A stretch of 64,000 nt of DNA from Eumeta japonica (Eukaryota > Arthropoda > Insecta > Lepidoptera > Psychidae), in assembly GCA_005406025.1 (NCBI GenBank), contig BGZK01001001.1:62001-126000 (forward strand). The letters run 5' to 3'. Of the stretch, positions 1 to 11,700 are shown piece after piece. The number at the start of each line of letters is the position of its first letter. Positions within the stretch are counted from its first letter, which is position 1. The notes under the pieces are model-generated. The model ran no database searches. It saw nothing but the letters and a program-made list of their open reading frames with translations, and was not told the origin of the DNA. Position numbers and translations under genes: made by a program.

Positions 1-274
1 ACATACCCATACTACGTGACCCATGATTTGTGATTTTTACACCCTCCCCCCCTCTCGGTGACCAACCGTAGTATATGACAAAGACCCCCCTGCGCCTCTA
101 GTTTTCACGTAGTAATTTACAAATATGATTTTAAGTCTTTTTTTCGCTAACAGAAAATTAAAATAATCAAGGAGAAAACAACTCATGTAAAAAATATTGT
201 AACAGGTAGTTGCCACCTGTGTGTTTAGCGTTGGACCCCCTCATGAACTGGTCACGTAGTATGGGTATGTTCCC
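1..274. repeat. MITE with near-perfect terminal inverted repeats, cut by the window edge
   Basis: The first 21 bases (ACATACCCATACTACGTG...) are the exact reverse complement of bases 250-270. No ORF lies between them, so this is a small non-autonomous DNA transposon. The right end continues as TTCCC, so the full terminal repeat probably starts GGGAAC and the left end lies a few bases before this window. The TACTACGTGA core resembles the TATTACGTAA core of the element at 20386-20672, which suggests related transposase recognition. The superfamily is not proven. Confidence 0.85.
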
Positions 275-279
275 TAAGG

Positions 280-637
280 CCATTCTGTGGTAAACTTAAC
301 TACAATTCGAAATTGACCCAGTTTGACCAGTGAAATACCACACTCTCAGAATACAAACGTGAAGTAATAGCTTCTGCTGTTACGTTTCTTCCAGCGAGGG
401 ACTGTTACAGTGGTCCCCTCTCTCCTCTACTACCAACAGCGTTCCCTGTCCTCCACTCCGCTTTTCTATTCATCAACCTATTCCCTCCTCCCCAGCCATT
501 CCTACCAATAAACCGGCAACGCACTGGTGACTCGTTTGGGATTGTGAAGGTTGTGAATGTCCATAGGCGATGATCACCTGTTTTTTGGTGGCCCGCTTGC
601 TCGTTTGCCCCTCGATCTGCTATAAAAAATAAGTTTG
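280..637 (+). repeat. SINE-like dispersed repeat, copy 1
   Basis: This stretch is a diverged copy of 52283-52637. Shared blocks in the same order are CTGTGGT(A/T)AACTT, ATACCACACTCT, a C/T-rich middle with ACTCC and CCTCC runs, GAATGTCCATRGGCGRYGRTSACCT, and GCTCGTTTGYCC before an A-rich end. The block order and the A-rich 3' end resemble a widespread lepidopteran SINE/LINE-tail family containing TGTCCATGGGCGG. No pol III boxes are clear in the 5' part. Confidence 0.75.
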
Positions 638-907
638 AGCTTCATAATGCGTTAGAAAGGTAGATTTACGTAAATGTAAACATAAAATGATAATATTATA
701 TTATCTTTATTTGTTAACTCAGTCAGACATTAAATTAATAATTGAGGCTAGGCTAAATATTTTGCAATCTGTTTCGTTTCTAAAATTTGATCTCGCATAT
801 TCCATATAAATTATGAATTTACTGCATTCCTAATTTGTATGCTCTTTTTCTAAGAATTCCTTTACTTTTTCAGGGAAGCTATTTTGAGTTTTCTAAATTC
901 ATTTACA

Positions 908-908
908 A

Positions 909-962
<54 letters not shown>

Positions 963-964
963 AC
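908..964. repeat. Compound microsatellite (TA)n(TG)n(CGTG)n
   Basis: An uninterrupted TA run passes into TG repeats and then into CGTG repeats. The 77-residue ORF crossing it is a translation of the microsatellite and is not a gene. Confidence 0.95.
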
Positions 965-1086
965 GTGTGTATATTAACATCTATATAACTGCACCTGCAC
1001 CAAATTGGATATTTCTTTCTTTGTTGTGTTCGTTATTGTCAGGGCAAGGTTTGAATATAATAAAATAACACTTTGTGTGTGTCTTT

Positions 1087-2272
1087 CTGTCTGTTTGTCT
1101 GGGGTATCTTTGGGACGGCTGAAGAGTTCGAATCGGAATCAAGATCGGAAACAAAACCGGAATCGGGGTTAGATCGAGAGAGAATTAAGAGGACGAGGAG
1201 TGGGATCAGAATAATGATGGATGTATTATCCGTAATATCACAGTAATATCAGTCGACACAAAAGATGTAAGAAATCATTTTATGTTCACAAGTCTGGAGC
1301 CGCAGGCGACGGCTATCTATATAAATAAATCAATGTATTTTTGTCCTCTAGAGGTGCCTAATCCATTGATCCAATTACGGTGAAACTTATTTTATATATT
1401 GCACGCACGCCGGGGAAGATTTCTAAAAAAAAACTATAATTTGTTTCTGGGTTCATCAGCGTATTTGTTCTACTAAACCGAAATTATTAACCAATTCTAA
1501 AAACTCTTTAATTAAAATATATTTTCACTATTTTGACTAAATTAGGCTACTATAATCTCTGCCTATCCTTCTGGTAAATAGGCGTGAGTTTATATTATTA
1601 TTATTAGGCTGCTAACATTTACCCCTGATTTCGTTCATGACTTTATATTTCTAAGACGATTTTAATAATTCTTTAACTCATAGAAAGCTACTCTATGCCT
1701 GAGTACAATAGCTTATATTTTATTTTAATATTAGTATTTAGCCCTGGTTTTGGGCAAATCTGAACTAGGACTGGTAGCGGAATTGGAATTGAAAGCTGAA
1801 TAGGGACCAAAGTTGAAAAAGGGACCAGAATCAGAATCTAAAAAAGTACGGGGGCCGAAATTGAGAATAGGACTGGAGTTGAAAATGAATATAGAGACTG
1901 GATCAAAATTTAAAGTATGATTGTTTAGTGTTTCGTATATTATACCTGCTAGGGTTTGTCCCTGACTTCAAGCATGTATTTGTATTATCGAACCGGACTA
2001 TTAGACTGAATCTAAAATTTTATTTACTCATAGAAAGCTATACTATCCTCGAGTAATATTGCCTATATTTTATTATGATACTAACTCCTAGCTTCGTTCA
2101 AATCGGAACTGTGATTCGAAACAGAATCGGAATTAAAAGCGGGACAGAAATCAAAATTGAGAACGAAACTATGGACGAAAATGAATGTGGGGACGGGATT
2201 AGAACCAAAACTGTGACTGGGATCTGAAAGAAAGTGCAGAACAACGTCTGCCGGGCCAGCTAGTTTATATAT
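1087..2272 (+). repeat. Purine-rich GGAATC composite repeat with about 350 bp internal duplication
   Basis: Three purine-rich tracts (about 1125-1215, 1765-1915 and 2100-2235) are built of degenerate GGAATC/GAATCGG hexamers. Two tracts are preceded by the same unit: CATAGAAAGCTA at about 1680 and 2030, then TATATTTTATT..TGATA/TAGTA, then TAGC before the purine tract. That gives a tandem period of about 350 bp. The 3' end reads CTGCCGGGCCAGCTAGT followed by TATATA, which looks like a transposon terminus. Related tracts occur at 7795, 12770, 15790, 36720, 43785 and 53460. No ORF is present. Confidence 0.7.
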
Positions 2273-2407
2273 ATAAACGTCTCATAACGTTTCAATGGCT
2301 TTACCGATCGAACTGCGATTCAAATCAATTTCATTCAATTTAGATTTTCTGCTATTTGGTTTGGAAAATTTTAAGAAATTTAAAAATTTAATTATGAAAA
2401 TTGCTTT

Positions 2408-2998
2408 TTAGGGTTCCGTACCTGAAGTGTAAAACGGGACCGTATTACTAAGACTCCATTGTTCGTCTATCTATCTGTCACCAGGCTGTATTTCATGAAC
2501 CGTGACAGGTAGACAGTTAAAATTTTCATGGAAGATGTATTTCTGTTGCCGCTATAACAAAAAATACTAAAAATAAATATTTTAGTGAGCCCCCCATACA
2601 ACAAACGTAATTTTTTTTCCGTTTTTTAATTGAAAAAACGTCTACTTGTTGCCGTTAATAAATAACGGCAACAAGTAGATACTTGAAATATTCACAGACT
2701 TTTTTGTTTTATATTCACTTTAAACATAAGTAATTAAAATGAAAAAAATTAAAGGAGGCTCCCATACAACAAACGTGATTTCTCTGTAGGTTTTTTTTCG
2801 ATCTCAATAACGGCAATAAGTAGAAACTTGGAATATTTACAGAATATTTAGATTTATATTCACTTTAAATATGAACATCTAGTTAATAAAAATGAAAATA
2901 AAAAACTAAAAAAAAATGTTATAATATAGTGTCTAATGTTGTATAGATAATGGTATGGAATCCATCGTGCGCGAGTCCGATTCGCACTTAGCCGTTTT
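2408..2998 (+). repeat. GGGTTCCGTA-type non-autonomous element, family A, plus strand
   Basis: It starts AGGGTTCCGTACC and ends with a GCGCGAGTCCGATTCGCAC...CCG block followed by a T run. The same two ends appear inverted at 29262-29648. Internal features are a CTATCTGTC block, a TGAACCGTGACAGGTAGACAG block and two similar subunits of about 165 bp (CCCATACAACAAACGT...ACGGCAA(C/T)AAGTAG). The first subunit contains a perfect hairpin at 2641-2679. No coding potential is seen. The family is familiar from lepidopteran genomes, but I cannot assign it to a named superfamily. Confidence 0.75.
2641..2679. other. Perfect 17 bp hairpin inside family A repeat
   Basis: TCTACTTGTTGCCGTTA at 2641-2657 is followed by a 5-base loop (ATAAA) and its exact reverse complement at 2663-2679. 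The second subunit near 2810 keeps only the right half, so the hairpin arose in or was lost from one subunit. Confidence 0.9.
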
Positions 2999-5900
2999 TT
3001 TTATTACTTTTCTCCAAAATTTTCGATTCTTGGCTCCAAAATTTACTCAACTCAAGAGTAAAGTCGATTGGTTAATTGGGACGTATTTTTATCAAAGAAT
3101 TACCAAAAAAGTATTTCTTGTTAAATAACTTCTAAATTTGTAGTTGGAGCGATTTTTGAAACTATGTCACATTTTTTGTGTTTGGAAAACTATATTTAAT
3201 GCCATAAATGAGATCAAAATAGATTGATTCGTTGTAAGATTATGTTATTGAAAATTTTCAAAACAGTATTTTTTTAATTTTTCATATTTGTATTGGAATC
3301 AATTTTTTTAATTTAGCGCAATTCTACGAACGTGTTTACTACAAATTTATTTGTGCCCAAAATTATTAATATACAAAGGCATATGAAGTGCCACTTCACC
3401 TTTACGACTTATAAAAACATTAAAATCAAACTCCCAATACACTCTAGACTGCGACAACGGGACAAAAGACGTGCACCTAAATAAACATACATATGTTAAA
3501 GAAGGCTCTATGATAGAGTTTTACAATAATTCAGCTACAACCTTAGGGTGTGTAGCTACAAATGCCGCGAGCTCACGGTAAAAAAAAGCACGCGGACTCA
3601 TTTCACACATTTTACGCCAAAATTTAATTCAAATTTTGTACTAGGTAGTAGAGAAATATTTTACTTCCATTTCATCTCTACATTCGATTCTCTTGAAACA
3701 TACATACGTAATTTATTGTCATTCGTTCAAATGCGCAGCTCCATAGTTTTATAGTTCCATAGTAGAACTACAAAATCTATATGAAAAATTTGTCTTAGCA
3801 AATGTTATGCCAAATTATTATTAAATAATGAATAATAAATCTGATATTCATTAAATGTATAAGAACTAATCTCCCCAATATAAAAAAAACGTCCAAATTC
3901 GCTGTTCTGCTGCATGGCTGCTTATGGCAATAAAGTTCATTTTGCATTTAGTTGTCGAAATAACGTTATTTATTTTTTGTAATTTATCAGCAAATTACAT
4001 GGTATTCCATATATAATTTTTTCTATGTAACCCCATTCTCAAAAGCAGTGTGGCAATAATGACAGCTGTCGACAGGTTGAATTCGTTCAACTCAATAATT
4101 ATTGGGATAATTATTTTTGCTAATATAGAGGAAAATAGGCAAAAATTATGACTTTTGGTCCACCCCTAATAAAAAATAATTTATATGCCAGTTCTAAGTC
4201 TACGTGGCCCATAAAAATTGCATTTTCTTTTAGAGCAATTGCCTAAATTATCATATACCAATTGCCAAATTTATCAAAAATTTGTATAAAATCGACGTGT
4301 TTCGTTTGCCCTTAAGAGTTGCCTTTCGTCCTGTACGACCCAGACATTATATTGTCACTGTTCTGTTAGAAAAAATAATGTCGCAGGAGATCCTCTTCAG
4401 ATCAACAAACTGAACCCCTACTTAACGGGTGAGATACGTAATTATACACATCTGAAACAGTTGCCAACCGAATCCTAATGATTTTCACATTCATGCCCAC
4501 TAAGCCTAACTACACTTAAAACTCTATTTGTGGTAAATTAAACATCTATTTCAAAACCTTTAAATTTCATACGGATGAGTACAGTTAGCATTGTGTGTGC
4601 GGATGTTAAAACTACGTTTTAAAACTACTCGTCGGCATACTATTCCAATTTACTCAATTTCGGACGACGGTTCGCTGTCCGCTCTCTTCACACGAATCTA
4701 CGGCCGCCTTTCTCCCGCATTTGGTTGCTCGTCACTTGCATCCCTTCCCATATCTCCGAAGATTCCCTTGCGGTGCCCGTTCGAATGCAGCGCCAGCCCT
4801 AGCCCTTGATCAGAGATCAGAGTTAAATTATCTATCGGTGCTCTTTAGTCGACAATTACGCATCACATAAATTGTTTTCAGTTAATGTTAAATAAATCAT
4901 AATTACCAACTTTTAAAAAAATCTACTTTTATTGTAAAATCAACATTTATTGACTTTAAATCAAAGCAAAAACAGCACCCAGCCCCGGCATCTCAAATGG
5001 CGCCGTCAAAACATCGAGCAATGCCTCTGCTCAATGCTTCAAAATCTTATTTTTCGCCCGAAGTTGTTTTTCGCATTTGGCATTCTGGCGCCTTTTGCTA
5101 CCTAGCGCGTAGAAGCGGCCGCTCCTCTCGTTTTACCCCAGGGCCGGCGTTGCACGTACGATACGATATATTTACAAAACAGTATCGTACCGAGTTTAAA
5201 ACACATATTAAATTGCAGTATCCTCCCATAATTATTGCAGTACTGTAATAGACTAACGATTTCAAGTCTGACATAATTGAAACATTACACACTAAACATT
5301 CCTCATTATGGTTGACTGAATCCTCGCCCCTAATAAACGTTGTACTCTCACTTTTTTTTTTGCAATCGCGACTTTTTTAGCCAATGCTATCAGTTCAAGA
5401 AAAAAGACATACCGAACCGCCGTATGAAGCAACGGCTTCGAAAATAGTCAAAAGAAGGAAAGAAATAAAAAACTAGGAAAAAAAACTCTTTTTCTTGAAA
5501 ACGAAGACGTCGCTTGGCGGCCCTTCAATATGCATTCTTTTCTGTCATAAACGACTGTATGTAAAAGTTAAACGTTCACGTTGTCCCTGGTAAAAGACTT
5601 TGTCCCTGGTAAAAGGAGATTATACAAAAAATCTAAAAGTTGCTTTATAGCGTCATGTCGTACAATTTTGAACTAACTGCATTGCTGCTATATTATTGTA
5701 TGTAAAACCGAAGTACCAGTGGACGTAATAAGGTACTTAATTTTTCAACGACCGATGACACTACATGACTTTAAAAAACTGGAAAGACACTGAGATAAGC
5801 TCGGTAACCAGATACTATAATAATAAATGCATTGAAAATACGTGCGTTCTTTATAATAGCTCGTAAACACGCGACCAACGTATAGATACGATGACAATCG

Positions 5901-6754
5901 CTCTACCAATACCATGCTAATACCATCTGTGTTGAAAAACTAACAACGTCACGAATCCGCTAACATATAGGTTGCTATACACTTTCAATTTCGTTTGATC
6001 AAAAGGAGTTGATTGATTTGAACTGAACTGTTGCCTACATGTCGTGATTTGCTTCAGTTCCGTCTCCACATCGCATAAAAATAGATGTACTATGATTCAA
6101 AAAATCAAGATCTAGTGGTTCCTCTTGGTTTGTTAGAAATATAAGTTGATCAAAATACGACAGTTTAGGCTGGCACACATCATCTGTTTCGGCACCTGAT
6201 TTCTACTATAAAGACTTTCAACTCTTTCCTGATTGCAGAGCGTAAACTGTTTATTTTCTTGTTAACTGTAGTATGATCTGTGTCAGTGTCAGCAATCTGT
6301 ATCTTGTACAAAAAATAATAATTATAAGTCTCACTTCTTAAATTCCGATTATAATAATCTATACTATATTATTAATGTCCCATAATACTTCCGACCTAAA
6401 CAGTCCTATGAATTCTAATAAAAGCATTTTGACAACAACGCCATAGTATTTATTAATCGTATTAATAGTACGTTCATATTAACAAAATGAACGTACTATG
6501 AATTGTTTACAACGACTGACAGTTTAAACTAAAGCGTTAAAATGCTACGATCGATAAAATGCCTACAAATGCGGTCATAAGCGTATACGGCCTTTATATC
6601 GACCATAAGCAATGACCACAGTCATTGGCGTAAATATTAGCCAATTGAAGAAGAGCCTTTAGGCTGATTCAAAAATTTCGACTATTTTACTTCTAGTAAT
6701 TCAATAGATGCAAGTGAAAAAAAATGATGTCCAATTTTTGTTAATTAAAAACCG
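2999..6754. other. No supported gene; AT-rich intergenic sequence
   Basis: I see no spliced gene or long ORF with credible composition. Small items are an exact tandem duplication of TTGTCCCTGGTAAAAGACT (19 bp period) at 5581-5616, a 13 bp hairpin ATAGTACGTTCAT/ATGAACGTACTAT at 6465-6499, and a moderately GC-richer patch at about 4960-5160 ending in a GTACGATAC..GTATCGTAC inverted pair. ORFs here (3548, 4591, 4997) have no recognisable motif. Confidence 0.6.
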
Positions 6755-7290
6755 GCCAATTTTATATGTTTCATAAACTTATATTTACTATCTGTTATAC
6801 ACAACCAACAACGTCATCTAAGTAATTTTCAAAAGAATTAGCACAAAATTTTGTTTTTTTAATGCTCCAAGTATATTTTACTATTACTCGTTAACTTATA
6901 AAACCTACTCAACTGTGATAGCTTTCCTTTTAATATCGAAATTTTCTCTATGAAAATTTTTCATTTTAAAGCTTATTGTTTCACAAGTAGATCCCTTAAT
7001 CGAAAAATGGTTTTTATAGATCCGTAATGCGCTGTTCAACAACAGCCCACACCATGGGATAGACTAAAAAAAAACATCACAACTTTACCTATATGGAAAG
7101 TACCCTAAAAACATATATTTTTTAATATTATTTTCTCGATCTGTTGATACAATAATATATATACGCATACCAAATTACAGCTTTGTAGTACTCGTCTCAC
7201 AGTTAATTCGCGAACAGGTAGATAGACGGACGGAAGGACAGACATGGCGAAACTATAAGGGTTCCTTGTCGACTACGCAACCCTAAATAT
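6755..7290 (+). repeat. GGGTTCC-type element, family B, 5' truncated copy
   Basis: It aligns by eye with 49083-49797. Shared blocks include ATGTTTCATAAACTTATATTTA, ACACAACCAACAACG, CATCTAAGTAATTTTCAA, GCACACACCATGRGATAGA and the tail ACATGGCGAAACTATAAGG-GTTCCTTG..GACTACG-AACCCTAAA. It is non-coding. The tail is shared with families A and D, so these are related modules. Confidence 0.75.
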
Positions 7291-7794
7291 GTAAAAAACT
7301 TGCATGAATATTACTTTCCATCTAATCTTTTTCAAAATATTGCGTTTCTTTATAAATATAATAGGAAAAAACTGCTAATCATTTGATAAACACTTTGTTA
7401 TGAACCAGAAAACGCTGACAATGTTCTTGGACGATTGAACGGACCATCTTATTTATAAATCTTATTTTTACACACTATTAGATATTAAAAATAAACTTTT
7501 GTTATTATTGACGGTTTCTTATTTACATTTTTGTTTAACATTGAAATTTATGTCAAAAAATAGCAAGGATATTCCAAAAAGCATATTTTAACACCACTAT
7601 TTATTGTATTCTCAAGATTTCAAAATTACTAACTAGTTTATTTCTATAAAAAATAAATAGTCTACCAAAAAGGAGACCACATTTTGGAATAAATCTGGTA
7701 GTTTTACCAGAAAAGTATGAAAATATTGAAAATTATTATTCCAACGCAGTTCCAACTTACCACGCTCGACCATGAAATACTATGTGATAGTAAA

Positions 7795-8060
7795 TTTGGC
7801 TTCTGAATCAAGAGTGAGTCTGGAATCAAAACTAAGAACAATATGGTGGTTGGAAAATCTAAAACGTTTCATAACAGAAAGTTGGAATCGGAACTTAAAA
7901 AGGAACTAAGAGCTGATCCGACGTAAGAATAAAAACCAAGAACAAGATACGAATTACAATCGAAAGTGAAACCGAGATCGAAACCACAACTTAAATCGAG
8001 ATCGGTTTCAGTATTGAGATCGAACGCAGAAGCAGAGCTAAAATGGAATAAACATAAAAA
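7795..8060 (+). repeat. Purine-rich GGAATC tract, dispersed copy
   Basis: A degenerate hexamer tract (GAATCAAGAGTGAG.., GGAATCGGAAC, GAGATCGAAACC, GAGATCGG) of the same type as in 1087-2272. It lies about 0.5 kb upstream of the MID1IP1-like promoter. No ORF. Confidence 0.6.
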
Positions 8061-8099
8061 TTAAAGATGAAAAATCAAAGAACGTTCATGCGGAACCAC

Positions 8100-8602
8100 A
8101 GACAACTCGTGAGTGGGACAGTTAATGTAACATATTGATAGACAAATTCCCTTCCTTTCACCTTTGTTTTGTAGTCAGATATAAGCTAATTTTAATTTTA
8201 TTATAGACCATAAATATATTATAGTCACTTACAGACTATTTAAGACAAAATGAGCAAGTAATTTACTAAATCTACACTATTCTATTTTCAAATGATGCGG
8301 GCTATTGCGAATACAATTCTCATCATCCTTTTCGCCCACCGCCAACCAATCCGAGAGTGGAATTGTGGTGTGACTCTAGGGTGCAATTCTCAAATAGTTC
8401 AATAAGAACGGCGAAATCTAATAAATAAAATAACAAAATAACTTTACAATTCTGATTGTAAAGTACTACTTTGTTAAAACTCCTTTAATCGCAATTTGCG
8501 TTGTAATATTATTTTCGATTCTAAATACCAAAGAACGTTGTGAGAAAGTGAATAGCAAAGAACATAATCGCACCCATCGTATGATCGGACGTGCGTATGG
8601 GG
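8100..8602 (+). promoter_or_regulatory. Upstream region of the MID1IP1-like gene with a CCAAT box
   Basis: This is the roughly 500 bp before the TATA box. An AACCAATCCGAG site near 8343 is a CCAAT-type element on the plus strand, within a short GC-richer patch (CGCCCACCGCC). I see no clear E-box pair or sterol element, although lipogenic control would be expected for this family. The assignment is positional only. Confidence 0.35.
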
Positions 8603-8668
8603 TATAAATACGTTGACACTCCCCCACCTCTCACAAAACGTCAAATCGTTGGTCGAGGTGTGGACGTG
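8603..8668 (+). promoter_or_regulatory. Core promoter: TATA box, initiator and possible DPE
   Basis: TATAAATA at 8603-8610 lies 30 bp upstream of a TCACAA initiator-like site whose A is at 8633. GGACGTG at 8662-8668 matches the arthropod downstream promoter element core, but it would sit about two bases too far (+30) from that A. The predicted 5' UTR is about 140 bases, 8633-8773. The TATA box is strong; the start and DPE are inferred. Confidence 0.7.
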
Positions 8669-8773
8669 TGTAATTTCTATACGCTTGAAATAAAGCTTCG
8701 CGTTTATTCACGTCCAAATAAGTGAAAAAGTGTGTGAACAGTGTAATTAAGAATCCTTAATTAAAACTGCAAA

Positions 8774-11700
8774 ATGCCTTTCAGCACTAACATCTCGAGC
8801 AACCTGGAGAACAGCAGGTACGATTTGACTTTCGTCTGATTAACGATTTTTCATGGCAGTATGTAAGAACTACTAAAATTTCTTATTAATGCAGATAATT
8901 CAAACTCCGTAATAAGCATATTATTATACATGTTATCCGGAGTTTTATTTAGTTTATCCTTAGAGCCTATTAAGAATTTACCTGCTCATGACGCATCATC
9001 CAGATGGTTCATACATGTTTCACACGGTTTTTTTGCATTCAATATATAGTTTTGTTTATACAATCTAATTTGCATTCACTTTGAATCAATAAAAGTTAAA
9101 ATGTAACTATCTACATCTAAAAAAGTAGCCAAAGACTATATACCTAATTATGTACATTTTTATTGCATCATAAAATCTGAGATTACGAATGTGTGTAACT
9201 AACCTAATAATATACGATTATAATTTATTGTTAACAAATTACCCAAGTTATCTTGTTGGTAAACTGAAAAATAAAATAATTACTCAATACTTTCATTTCT
9301 TGTATTTACTTCTCACTTGTGAGGCAATCACATGACAAAAAAATCAAACTGCATGTTAGTTATTATTATTTAAAGCATTTTTGATATAATTCATTGTATA
9401 TGGAAAAAACATTTGTCTGTTTTGCAATTACATTAAAAATAACTTATTTCCATTCTTTCCACATTTTTTTTATTTTATACATGTTTGATTAGAAGTTAAT
9501 TTTGACGTGACAACGTCTTAAATTAGGTTGCGGCTGGGAGTCACTTATGAAAAATGTAACGCTCGGTAACGTAACGATGAGTCACCGAACGAGAGAGAGG
9601 CCCGCCGAATGCCTTGCGTCTCTCTCCCACTCAACTATGATCGGTCTGCCGCGCGCGCTTTCACTAGAGAATTAGTGCATAGCACAAATGTATTGCAAGT
9701 TATTGTATGTATATTTGTATATAAATACGTATGTATGTGTAAAGGTAAAATAAAATTTTGTTAATATGAAATTCAGTGCGAGATTCTTTGTATAAATTAT
9801 GTTTTAAATATAATTCTTTGTATAAATAAATGTTTTAAATTGTTACTATTATTTCATCCTTCTTCCTACTATACGAATGAATATTCACATTAAAATGATT
9901 TTACCATTCAAAGTCATTGTCACGTAAAACTTTCGCATTATACCGACTTTACAGGCAACAAATTTTTTACTTAATTTACCATATATGGGCGTTTAGGTCT
10001 TTTCCATACATTGGAGCAGATGATAGAGCCCCTTTTTTAATTTTATCTTTTGACATACCTACCTATGTGCATATGAGTCTATATTGATCACCTGATAATG
10101 CAACTAAATAATCACAATTGAAACATTTAAGTACTTATAAAAGTGTTCAATGTCCATACAGTTTAAGGAAAAAGCATTTCCATAGATAATACCTTTGAAA
10201 TACATGTTATAGATGTACAAATTGAAACTTTTAAGATGGCTCTGCTTTAATTTATCTAATTAATACAACTACCAGTAGTGAGCAGCCACGATTTGTGATG
10301 GTCAATTGTCTAGATGTGTGATGCTTGCCACAAAATAATAGAATTACTTTTCATAAGTATTTGTTGAATTACCATGGAATACTTACCATGTTATTTTTTA
10401 TATTTAAAGATCTATTTTAAACAATAAGACTAGTGGATCATTGTAGAAAATAGATTACTAAAATCTGCATCATTTATTATATGACAGCATCCCTCTGAAT
10501 AATAAAATTCATACAATGTAAAATGGCCAGATATGGATTTATGTTTTTATGACATTCTAAAAGCTTTCTGAAAATATGTTTTTTTTTATGGTATAACATA
10601 AAGACATGAAATGAACTGTCAGATTATGTTTTTATTGTTTCAAAAAAAATATTTTTATTCTGTGAATCAGGATGATATTTAACTATGACATATGAGTAAT
10701 AACACCTATCTACAATTGAATGGACTTTTCAAATGTAACCATACTTAATTCAAAAAGACTACTACTCTTAACATGGATTTTGTTACATTTACATTGTATT
10801 GGTAATTTTCACTGTACTATGTACGGTAATTTTCACTGTATCTTACCATTTGTTAGATAAATAATGCATTCATATAATGAAATTTGTAGATATGGATCAA
10901 TAAAAAATAAAATTATACCTATTCAAGAACACAAATATCAAATTTGCTTCACATTTTATGAATTGGGAAATTTCAAGGAATTCAGTAAAGCATTTACGAC
11001 ATAAACTGCATTTTGTACTTATATTTTAATTTAGTATTCCAATATAGGAAACTTTTCTATGAATAAGAAAGATCTCATGGTTATTTAGATTGGGTCATTT
11101 AATTTTAAAGTATTATGTTTATACCTAATTATCTGAAAATGAATACATATACCTGTATATCTGGTTATCGTAAAGAAACAAAACTTAATACATTATATTT
11201 ATGAATAAAGACAACAACCAATTAAACATTAAAAACATGAAAATTTGTATTATAAAATAATATTCCGACAATCAGAAATTAATATGTGGCCTATTTGAGC
11301 TTGTTTTGCATACTTTAAGTAAGCAAGTACACTGAATACCATAGCTCATGTCAAATCCTCTTTATAATTAGGTATCACGTTTTTGTGCATCAAATAATGA
11401 ATATTAATATAAATAATCTACTCAGAGCAATAAAACAACTTACTTTAGTAGTATGTGTGAAAAAACACCAGTGTATAATATGTAATTAATTTTATTTGTA
11501 TTAACTTTTATTTTTCATTGTTACAGGAATAGCCTTAGACGAATTGCAAGACATGACGATACAGAATTTTCTAAACAGAGTATACTCAATGATATGGAAA
11601 AGTTTGTAAAAATGGTGAATACTATGGATGAAACTGTACTTGTGCCGAGTCGATTAATGGATGTTCAACGAGATGGTGAAGACGATCCCTTCAATTTGTA

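Noticed and set aside
2230..2275. Helitron 3' end at CTGCCGGGCCAGCTAGT
   Set aside because: The CTAG-type end is suggestive, but no convincing terminal hairpin and no matching 5' TC end could be found.
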